Source: a bacterium (GTDB lineage Bacteria > Verrucomicrobiota > Verrucomicrobiia > Chthoniobacterales > Terrimicrobiaceae). From it: a stretch of 6,116 nucleotides of DNA. Made by a program: the position numbers and the translations under genes. The stretch covers positions 1 to 6,116 of the forward strand of contig RFZT01000155.1 of assembly GCA_009920585.1 (NCBI GenBank), given 5' to 3'. Positions 1 to 5,619 of this stretch are shown here, one piece after another. The stretch's first letter is position 1; each line of letters opens with the position of its first letter. The notes under the pieces were generated by a model. The model was not told where the DNA came from. It saw only the letters and a list, made by a program, of their open reading frames with translations, and searched no databases.

Positions 1-15
1 AGCAAATAATGAAAG

Positions 16-1335
16 TTAAGCCCAAAGGGAAACGGAGTTACCTGGCGCAGGGCTCGTTGTGGTGCGTTGGGGTTGTTGTCGGCTAATGTTATACCCCGGA
101 TAAGTCGCTGTGTCCGTTTGTTGGTTGCGCGACTGCCTTTGCTGCTGGCCTTGATAGGACGCCGAATTATTTTCCGAGGACGGATTTTGAAAAGTAGGGT
201 CTCCAAATCGAAATCCACGTTCTCGACTGGTTTGCGCGAATTCACCCCAAGACTTTTGGAGTGCATTGCGTAACTCTGGGGATTCCGTGATAAAAACGCT
301 TCGAATTTCATCACCCCGAACTTGAAGGCGGATTTTGACAGACTCGGTATCGCTAATGGGAAGCTCGAGGTCGATTTGGGATTGCCCGGTTTGCTTCAAT
401 TTTTCAACCTCAACGCTGAGGGTTTTCAGAACAGTCGTCACCTCGCTCGTGCGGGAAATTTTACTGCTCAGATTGTTGAATAAAGGAACACCGCTTGCGC
501 CTGCTCCCTGTGAGAAATTTCCCAACGAAGATTCAGCAGAGCCTCCTGCGGCTCCAATTGGCGAAACGCTGGTTTCATCAGCCATGGCAGCTGCAATCGA
601 GTTTGCGACTGAAGGTGACGCCAGCGATTGCCCGTTGAGCGGGGTCACGCCAAATTCCATGGCATCGCTGGTGGCTATCGAAATCATCTCAGAATCATTC
701 GGAGCATTTTCTATGCCATGAGAGGCCGGATTAATGGAGGGCTCGTTGGCGTGATTCAATTCCAATTCTTTAACGGACCCCGCTACTTGAGGTTCTGGCA
801 CCTGCGTTGCCTCCATCTTTGTCGGGTTTTTTTCGTGAGATAAAGATGAAACCTCATTTTTATTAGGTGATTCAGTAGCTGGACTGGCATTCGCCGCTAT
901 CTCAACTTCAGAGGAATCAGAGGATGCCGTAGATGCCGTGGATGCCGTGGATGCCGTGGATGCGGCCTTCACAGGGATTTCATCGCCCGCAAATGGAGTC
1001 TCGGCATTTGCCTTCGTTGCTTCTTTGGAAAACTCCTCTTTTGATGTCGGGGCAGCCAAGTCGGGGGTTGCGCAAAGCGCGATCGTGGCGGAGGGATCTA
1101 GGGTCGGTCCTTGCGGTTCAACTTGCTGAAGTGCTCTTTTTCGTTTTTTTGCTGCTTCGATCTCATCCGCCTCGTCTTCTTTTTTCCGTTTCTCGTCATT
1201 TTTAGGGATCAGGCTTTCAAAGGAAGGCGAGCCCTGCGGTGCGGCGAAACCGGGGAGTGGGAAAAATTTGCCGCCATCCCTCCGATTCGAGTGGGAAAAA
1301 TTTGCCGCCATCCCTCCGATTCGATTCCGAGGCAA
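16..1335 (-). CDS. fliK: Flagellar hook-length control protein FliK, main frame, 5' end displaced by a duplication
   Basis: FliK is a secreted molecular ruler that sets hook length and switches the export gate from hook to filament subunits. This frame gives up to 439 residues counted from a TTG. The first three quarters are a disordered Ser/Thr/Ala/Glu/Asn-rich region, typical for FliK, with a Lys/Arg/Glu-rich stretch near 45-70 and an AST repeat. The C-terminal hook-length-control domain (Flg_hook type) spans about 305-382: LELPISDTESVKIRLQVRG, then RSVFITESPELRNALQ and RGFRFGDPTF. A 57-residue Gln/Asn/Ser-rich tail follows. The TTG is probably not the real start. Removing one copy of the 34-bp duplication connects this frame to an ATG at 1375 and gives a 441-residue protein beginning MTNNLSSSKLPTPIASESNR. 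The family call is good; overall identity is weak outside the domain, as is usual for FliK. Confidence 0.85.
   Translation of the reverse strand: MPRNRIGGMAANFSHSNRRDGGKFFPLPGFAAPQGSPSFESLIPKNDEKRKKEDEADEIEAAKKRKRALQQVEPQGPTLDPSATIALCATPDLAAPTSKEEFSKEATKANAETPFAGDEIPVKAASTASTASTASTASSDSSEVEIAANASPATESPNKNEVSSLSHEKNPTKMEATQVPEPQVAGSVKELELNHANEPSINPASHGIENAPNDSEMISIATSDAMEFGVTPLNGQSLASPSVANSIAAAMADETSVSPIGAAGGSAESSLGNFSQGAGASGVPLFNNLSSKISRTSEVTTVLKTLSVEVEKLKQTGQSQIDLELPISDTESVKIRLQVRGDEIRSVFITESPELRNALQKSWGEFAQTSRERGFRFGDPTFQNPSSENNSASYQGQQQRQSRNQQTDTATYPGYNISRQQPQRTTTSPAPGNSVSLWA
923..964. repeat. 9-bp in-frame tandem repeat in fliK (AST repeat)
   Basis: Four consecutive GATGCCGTR units (923-931, 932-940, 941-949, 950-958) are followed by a partial fifth. 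On the coding strand they encode STASTASTASTAS in the disordered ruler region of FliK. The unit is nine bases long, so copy-number change would lengthen or shorten the protein by three residues without breaking the frame. Confidence 0.9.
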
Positions 1336-1375
1336 TGGGAGTCGGCAGTTTTGAACTGGAGAGATTATTGGTCAT
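1217..1375 (-). pseudogene. fliK: Native 5' end of fliK, truncated by the 34-bp duplication
   Basis: An ATG at 1373-1375 overlaps the stop of the MotE-like gene as TAATG, the coupling style used throughout this operon, so it is the expected fliK start. As written, the frame reads MTNNLSSSKLPTPIASESNR, then RDGGKFFPL. It then runs into the second repeat copy in the wrong frame (ESEGWRQIFPT) and stops at a TGA (1217-1219) after 52 residues. With a single repeat copy, RDGGKFFPL continues directly as PGFAAPQGSPSFESLIPK in the main fliK frame. No Shine-Dalgarno sequence is seen, consistent with coupled reinitiation. Confidence 0.82.
1255..1324. repeat. Perfect 34-bp tandem duplication at the start of fliK
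   Basis: Positions 1255-1288 and 1289-1322 are identical, and two further bases (GA, 1323-1324) continue the match. The unit on the plus strand begins GAGTGGGAAAAATTTGCC. Thirty-four is not a multiple of three, so it separates the fliK start codon from the rest of the gene. No mobile-element signature is present. Confidence 0.97.
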
Positions 1376-2055
1376 TAGTTGGCTGGGGCTTGTTTGAGGA
1401 GGCGAAGTTGATCGCTCAACTTGGCCGCTCTCGGAGCTAGCGTAGCATTTCCCGAGCCAGCCGCTGTCGAGCCATCTGGAGTCTTGGCCATTTCGGCAAG
1501 GATTTTAGCTTGGATATCGGGCTTCATGAGGGCGAGGATTTTGACGATATTGGCATCGGACATTTCTGAGATGATGGCCACGGCTTGAGTGGGCTTCATA
1601 TTCGAGTAGGTGCGAGAGAGATTGCGGACATTGGTTTTTTCCGAAGCCTGCATTTCCGTCGTTTTTTCTGTGAGTTCCGACCTCATTTTTTCAATTTCCT
1701 CGCGAATGCGAACGAGTTCCTTTTTCTCGGTCGCAATGCGAAGTTCTACGGCGGCAAAATCTTTCGCTTTCTTTTGGTAGTTTTCGCGCTCGGTTTTGAG
1801 CTCGTTGACTAGGTTGTCAATCTCAGTGGTATAGAAATCCCAATCCTTCGATTGTGAGGTGATCTTAGTTTTAATGGTCGAAGGCGTGTGAGATTCGACT
1901 GGGGTCGATGACGCCGTGATGCTCGGGAGGCGCCACATAAGGACGCCGGCCGAGGTGGCGATGCCGAGAATGACGGCGGCAATAATCGGCATCCAATTGG
2001 AGTCGGGCTTCTCGTCAGCGTCGGCGAAGGGATTGAGTGTGGGTGTGGTGTTCAT
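1375..2055 (-). CDS. MotE/FlbB-like single-pass membrane protein
   Basis: The 226-residue product has a short polar cytoplasmic N-terminus and one transmembrane helix at about 21-41 (WMPIIAAVILGIATSAGVLM). A linker rich in Ser and Thr comes next, then a long coiled coil (about 72-140). The final globular segment, YSNMKPTQAVAIISEMSDAN (150-169) continuing IVKILALMKPDIQAKILAEM (170-189), resembles the MgtE N-terminal-like fold of MotE and FlbB proteins, whose pattern is Y..M.P..AA.I...L.D.....IL..M.P..AA.IL..M. Relatives are reported to act periplasmically: MotE as a chaperone for the stator subunit MotB in rhizobia, and FlbB in periplasmic collar and stator assembly in spirochaetes. The role here is inferred. 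Placement between fliJ and fliK fits a flagellar function. The ATG abuts the fliJ stop, and its TAA overlaps the native fliK ATG as TAATG. The tail after residue 190 is low-complexity and variable. Confidence 0.8.
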   Translation of the reverse strand: MNTTPTLNPFADADEKPDSNWMPIIAAVILGIATSAGVLMWRLPSITASSTPVESHTPSTIKTKITSQSKDWDFYTTEIDNLVNELKTERENYQKKAKDFAAVELRIATEKKELVRIREEIEKMRSELTEKTTEMQASEKTNVRNLSRTYSNMKPTQAVAIISEMSDANIVKILALMKPDIQAKILAEMAKTPDGSTAAGSGNATLAPRAAKLSDQLRLLKQAPAN

Positions 2056-2499
2056 TTAGGTGGTTGCGGATTGAAGGAAACGGGATGCCGTGACAAAATC
2101 TTCGAGTTGTTTTTCCTCTTCGCGAGCGAACTCAAGGTCTTGGGCGGTCGTCCATTTTTCCTTAAGTTTTTCGACTAGTTTTTGGTCGCGATCGGCGCTG
2201 ATGAGGATTTCGCGCTGGGCCGAGACTTTTTTCTCCGCTTGGAGGAGACGGGCTTCAAGGGCGCGGAGAAGATCCCGTTGGGCGTTAATAGCATTCCAGC
2301 CCTGTTCGCGGACGTAGGCTGCAAAACGCTCGCCGGTGATCATGCGGGTGAGTTCCTCAAGGTGGGCGATAGCTTCGGCACAGCGACCTGCAGCGATATC
2401 GCGATCCCGTATGGCCGCGGCGAGAGCATCTTCCGCTTTCTCGCGGGCTTTCACACGAAGATCTAAAACGGTTTGAAGGCTGAATTTTTTGGGTTTCAT
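2056..2499 (-). CDS. fliJ: Flagellar export protein FliJ
   Basis: FliJ is a small coiled-coil protein that sits in the FliI ring like the gamma subunit of ATP synthase and also escorts chaperones to the gate protein FlhA. The product has 147 residues, the usual size, and is almost entirely charged helix. It opens with MKPKKFSLQTVLDLRVKARE, matching the family start F.LQ.VLD.R...E. It continues with long heptad-like stretches (about 20-55 and 72-135) and carries VEKLKEKW (109-116) followed by a REEEKQLEDF element (126-135), the usual FliJ C-terminal pattern. The ATG overlaps the fliI stop (ATGA) and its TAA abuts the next ATG with no gap. Primary sequence similarity in this family is low, so position in the operon carries much of the weight. 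Confidence 0.9.
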   Translation of the reverse strand: MKPKKFSLQTVLDLRVKAREKAEDALAAAIRDRDIAAGRCAEAIAHLEELTRMITGERFAAYVREQGWNAINAQRDLLRALEARLLQAEKKVSAQREILISADRDQKLVEKLKEKWTTAQDLEFAREEEKQLEDFVTASRFLQSATT

Positions 2500-3818
2500 C
2501 CTACGATTTGAGTGAGTTCAGCGAAGCTCTTGGTTCTCGTCCATTTATCCTCAATCGGTTGACGGAGAAGATTGCGAAGCAGGGGCTGTTTTTCGATGGC
2601 AAGATCCACATTGGGGCTACTGCCTTTCGTGTAGGCTCCAATCGTGATGACGTCCTCGTTTTTGCGGTAAATGGAAAGCAAATCGCGGGCTTTGCTGATC
2701 GTGGAGATTTCTTTTTCTTGGCAAATTTCTAGCGTCACACGGCTGACACTCTCAAGGACATCCACGGCGGGAAAATGGTTGGCGGTTGCAAGGGCGCGGC
2801 TCAAGACCACGTGACCATCCAAAATGCCTCGCACGGCATCCGCAATCGGCTCGTTCATGTCATCGCCATCAACAAGCACCGTGTAAAGTGCCGTTATGGA
2901 GCCAGTTTCTCCCATGCCTGTGCGTTCGAGTAGGCGGGGTAGAACGGAGAAAACAGAGGGAGTGTAGCCTCGGCTGGTGGGAGGTTCGCCCACGGCCAAG
3001 CCGATCTCGCGTTGAGCCATGGCATAGCGCGTCACGGAATCCATCATGAAAAGCACCTTGCGGCCTTCATCACGAAAGTGCTCTGCGATCGCTGTGGCGA
3101 TGAGGGCAGCGCGGCGACGGACGAGGGCGGGTTGATCTGATGTGGAAACAACAATGATCGAGCGCGCCATCCCCTCAGGTCCAAGATCTTTCTCGATGAA
3201 TTCGCGAAGCTCGCGTCCGCGTTCACCCACGAGAGCAATAACGTTGATTTCGGACTCCGCTCCACGCGCGATCATGCCAAGAAGGGTCGACTTACCTACG
3301 CCACTACCAGCAAAAATGCCTAACCGCTGGCCGCAGCCGACTGGAGTGAAGAGATCTAAGGCCTTTACGCCTGTCTGGAAAGGTTTGCTGATTCGTTGGC
3401 GGGTGAGGGGATTGGGTGGAGCGCAGTGGAGGGGGCGTGGCGTTCCTGCCGGAAGCGGGCCCTTGCCATCAATCGGACGACCGATGCCGTCAATGATTCT
3501 GCCAATGAGGGCTTCGCTGACGTTGATGCCTGCAGCGCGACCGGTCGCGGCGACGGCGCACCCCGCATGAATATCCTGCATCTCGCCAAGAGGCATGAGC
3601 AAAACGCGATGGTCGCGAAATCCTACCACCTCGGCCTGCAATCCCGATAAACGCGGGGAGCTGATTTCACAGATGTCGCCGAGTGAAACATTTGGGCCGA
3701 TGGATTCAATGACGAGGCCTGTCACCTGCACGACTTCGCCCATACGAACGACTGGAACGGTAGCCTCGATGCGGCTCCGCAGGTTTTGCATGAGTGATGG
3801 CAGGACAGGAGACTCCAT
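2496..3818 (-). CDS. fliI: Flagellum-specific export ATPase FliI
   Basis: FliI is the hexameric ATPase of the flagellar type III export apparatus; it hydrolyses ATP to release chaperones and help unfold export substrates at the cytoplasmic face. The 440 residues match the family. The N-terminal beta-barrel domain covers about 1-95. The P-loop is AGSGVGKST (170-178) with K176 the nucleotide-binding lysine. The catalytic-glutamate element is GERGRE (198-203) and Walker B is VLFMMD (255-260). The FliI/SctN signature RYAMAQREIGLAVGEPPTSR (264-283) continues into GYTPSVF. ESVSR (356-360) holds a candidate arginine finger. The C-terminal helical domain includes YRKNEDVITIGAYTKGS (384-400). ATG follows the fliH stop after two bases, and the stop overlaps the fliJ start as ATGA. 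The paralogues SctN and ATP synthase beta are excluded by the flagellar neighbours on both sides. Confidence 0.97.
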   Translation of the reverse strand: MESPVLPSLMQNLRSRIEATVPVVRMGEVVQVTGLVIESIGPNVSLGDICEISSPRLSGLQAEVVGFRDHRVLLMPLGEMQDIHAGCAVAATGRAAGINVSEALIGRIIDGIGRPIDGKGPLPAGTPRPLHCAPPNPLTRQRISKPFQTGVKALDLFTPVGCGQRLGIFAGSGVGKSTLLGMIARGAESEINVIALVGERGRELREFIEKDLGPEGMARSIIVVSTSDQPALVRRRAALIATAIAEHFRDEGRKVLFMMDSVTRYAMAQREIGLAVGEPPTSRGYTPSVFSVLPRLLERTGMGETGSITALYTVLVDGDDMNEPIADAVRGILDGHVVLSRALATANHFPAVDVLESVSRVTLEICQEKEISTISKARDLLSIYRKNEDVITIGAYTKGSSPNVDLAIEKQPLLRNLLRQPIEDKWTRTKSFAELTQIVG

Positions 3819-3820
3819 TT

Positions 3821-4423
3821 CTATTTCAGGGAACGGCCGACATTTTGGAGTTTAGTGAAAATACGTGCATCGATCATTCCGAAGCGACTTCTAGCGCGGC
3901 AGTCCCCGGGAATGAGCTCTGGATCCGAGGAAAGCTTGATGCCAGGATATTTCTGATCGAAATCCTTCTCGATACCCGAGACCAGAGCGAGGTCATTGGG
4001 GTGGAGCATCACTTCCACATCCACGGAACCGGGGGCGATTTCCGATAGGGTTTCTTCGACGATACGTTTCACTGTGGCGTGATCGGGTTCCATGCCCACC
4101 ATGACGCGGCGGGCGATGTCCATTACCAGTTCCGGGAGTATTTGTGAGACTTGCTGTGCCAGCGTGCTAGACTGCTCGGCTAGCGATTTAAAGAGTACAT
4201 CCTGAAGCTGCGATACTTCAAGTCTCTGCTCTAGGATCTGCTGGGTGAGAGACTCATTTGCATCTTGGAATCCCTTCCGGTAGGCTGCGTCGCAGGCTAC
4301 TTCGTGCGCTTCCAGAGTGACTCTCGTATCAATGACTTCAGGCGCGGCTTCGATTTCTCCATTCAGGATCGATACGATGAGCGGAGCGGCGTTGAAATCA
4401 ATTTGTCTGATGGTGGATGTCAC
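3821..4423 (-). CDS. fliH: Flagellar assembly protein FliH (export ATPase regulator)
   Basis: FliH dimers bind the FliI ATPase, hold it at the export gate and C-ring, and restrain its activity. The 200-residue product has the family layout. A variable N-terminus leads to AAYRKGFQDANES (46-58), the usual AY.KGY..G-type element, then a Gln/Leu-rich coiled coil at about 59-95. The conserved FliH/SctL C-terminal domain follows, with PELVMDIARRVMVG (97-110), DVEVMLHPNDLALV (135-148) and SSDPELIPGDCRARSRFG (165-182). The start is GTG, not ATG. It is favoured because it overlaps the fliG stop as TAGTG and has a clear GGAGG just upstream. The gene ends with TAG two bases before the fliI ATG, consistent with joint production of FliH and FliI. 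Confidence 0.93.
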   Translation of the reverse strand: MTSTIRQIDFNAAPLIVSILNGEIEAAPEVIDTRVTLEAHEVACDAAYRKGFQDANESLTQQILEQRLEVSQLQDVLFKSLAEQSSTLAQQVSQILPELVMDIARRVMVGMEPDHATVKRIVEETLSEIAPGSVDVEVMLHPNDLALVSGIEKDFDQKYPGIKLSSDPELIPGDCRARSRFGMIDARIFTKLQNVGRSLK

Positions 4424-5427
4424 TATTCCTCCGGAGAGATATCGATTTCACCAGCTTCGGAGAGTTGCATGATTTGAGCAATGACTCGGTCTTGGGCGCT
4501 TTCGACGTCCTTCGCGCGGGCCGAGGATAGGAGCTCGATTTCTTCCTTGAGGGTGGCCGCTGCACGTTTTGACATGGCATTGGCGATACTCCGTTTGACA
4601 GGTTCTGGAGCGTTCTTGAGCGAGAGAGCCAAATCCTGAGTTTCCACATCGCGAAGAAGGCGTTGCACGTCGCTCTGGCTGAGGCGGGAGATGTCTTCGA
4701 AGCGGAAGAGTTTCTTTCGAATCGCTCCGCCTAGTTCGGCATTCTTTTCTTCGATACGAGTCAGAAGGGTTTTGCTGAGTTCCTTGTCGAGGGAATTGAG
4801 CAGCTGAGCAGCTGCTTGGGCTCCACCGCGGCGGTGTAGACTGTATTTCTGCGTGCCCGAAGAAAGATGTTTGCCCAAGCTCTTGAGGACTTTTCCGATC
4901 AATTCGCTGGAAATCGAATCCATCGATCCGAGGCGCTCCACGATTTCCTCGCGGGCTTGCGGAGAAAAAAGGGGAACGATATGAGCAACTTGCTTTGAAT
5001 CTAAATAGGACAGAATAAAAGCCACTGTTTGGGGTTGCTCATTCTTGATCAAATTAAAAATCTGACGTGTGTCCATCTGGCTGAGTTCACGAACCGCATC
5101 GATGGAGTTACTTGCGGGCAGGGCCCTGAGCAAAATATCCGAGGCGGCTTGTGGGCCGCGTGCAGCTTCTAGTGCCTTTTGGACAAAGGACATTCCACCC
5201 AAGGCCGTTGACATGCCGTCGCCAATGAGCCCACAGAACTCATCCATGATTTTTTCTTGAAGCTTAAAATCAACCACGTTCATCGTGGCCATTTCTCTGG
5301 CGACATCTTCGATCTCGGGATCGCGCAGTTGCTTCATGAGTTCTGGAGCAAGTTCGGGTCCGACAATAATGAAAAACGCAGCAAGTCTCTGCGTTTTCGA
5401 CATTGTTTCGTAGTCAATCGTAGCCAT
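4423..5427 (-). CDS. fliG: Flagellar motor switch protein FliG
   Basis: FliG is the rotor component that binds the FliF tail and interacts with the stator to generate torque; with FliM and FliN it forms the C-ring switch in the cytoplasm. The 334-residue length matches the family (about 330-340). The N-terminal FliF-binding domain covers about residues 1-105. The middle domain carries the hallmark NEQPQTVAFILSYL (129-142) and LGSMDSIS (166-173). The C-terminal torque domain starts near GGAQAAAQLLNSLD (201-214), with LFRFEDI (240-246), QRLLRDVETQDLALSLK (255-271), MSKRAA (285-290) and EAGEIDI (324-330). The ATG lies three bases after the native fliF stop, and the gene ends in TAGTG, its stop overlapping the fliH GTG by one base. 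Two usually charged positions in the torque domain look altered: SQS at 250-252 where DDR is common, and Q264 where R is common. All else is ordinary. Confidence 0.97.
   Translation of the reverse strand: MATIDYETMSKTQRLAAFFIIVGPELAPELMKQLRDPEIEDVAREMATMNVVDFKLQEKIMDEFCGLIGDGMSTALGGMSFVQKALEAARGPQAASDILLRALPASNSIDAVRELSQMDTRQIFNLIKNEQPQTVAFILSYLDSKQVAHIVPLFSPQAREEIVERLGSMDSISSELIGKVLKSLGKHLSSGTQKYSLHRRGGAQAAAQLLNSLDKELSKTLLTRIEEKNAELGGAIRKKLFRFEDISRLSQSDVQRLLRDVETQDLALSLKNAPEPVKRSIANAMSKRAAATLKEEIELLSSARAKDVESAQDRVIAQIMQLSEAGEIDISPEE
4428..4432 (-). promoter_or_regulatory. Ribosome-binding site of fliH
   Basis: GGAGG on the minus strand lies four bases before the GTG start, inside the last codons of fliG. 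It is the only strong Shine-Dalgarno match at a gene junction in the window; the other junctions appear to rely on translational coupling. It supports the GTG as the true fliH start. Confidence 0.65.
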
Positions 5428-5430
5428 GGC

Positions 5431-5619
5431 CTAGCTTTCGTCTTTCGTTATGAGCCACTCACGCAGCGTAGCACCGACATTTTCGGGCTTCTGGCGAATG
5501 AGTGAGTTGAGGAGTTCGGGTGATACTTTAAGGCTTTTGCTCGCAGGGAGAAATTGTTGGGAATCCTCGGCGTCGGTGAGTGCTTGGGTGTTTGCGGCCA
5601 TATCTGCGTCATCCACCAA
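5431..5619 (-). pseudogene. fliF: Detached C-terminal tail of FliF (FliG-binding segment) in the native frame
   Basis: This frame encodes what should be the end of FliF. After DDADMA it reads ANTQALTDAEDSQQF and ends with SPELLNSLIRQKPENVGATL followed by REWLITKDES. The pattern of a small helix, then KPENVGATLREWL, matches the family's cytoplasmic tail (..DP..VA..IR.WL), which binds the N-terminal domain of FliG. It ends with TAG at 5431-5433, three bases before the fliG start, the spacing expected for the native gene. Only a TTG start is available within it and no clear ribosome-binding site precedes it, so independent translation is unlikely. Deleting one 35-bp copy joins it directly to the upstream FliF frame, giving about 54 native residues after DDADMA. 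Confidence 0.85.

Noticed and set aside
1..15. Terminator or next gene after fliK
   Set aside because: Only 15 bases remain after the fliK stop, with no hairpin, T-run on the coding strand or start codon visible; nothing can be said.
1255..1324. CRISPR-like or attachment-site repeat in fliK
   Set aside because: The two copies are directly adjacent with no spacer, lie inside coding sequence, and have no cas, integrase or tRNA gene nearby.
3044..3589. Minus-strand frames of about 73-74 codons inside fliI
   Set aside because: They lie in another frame of an intact fliI with every ATPase motif present, and show no family features.
2496..3818. FliI as a virulence-type SctN ATPase or ATP synthase beta subunit
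   Set aside because: The ATPase motifs are shared among these families, but fliF, fliG, fliH, fliJ and fliK neighbours and the RYAMAQREIGLAVGEPPTSR signature make FliI the clear choice.
4398..4649. 83-codon minus-strand frame overlapping the fliG end
   Set aside because: It is a shifted frame of the conserved FliG C-terminal domain and spans the fliG-fliH junction; there is no support for it as a gene.
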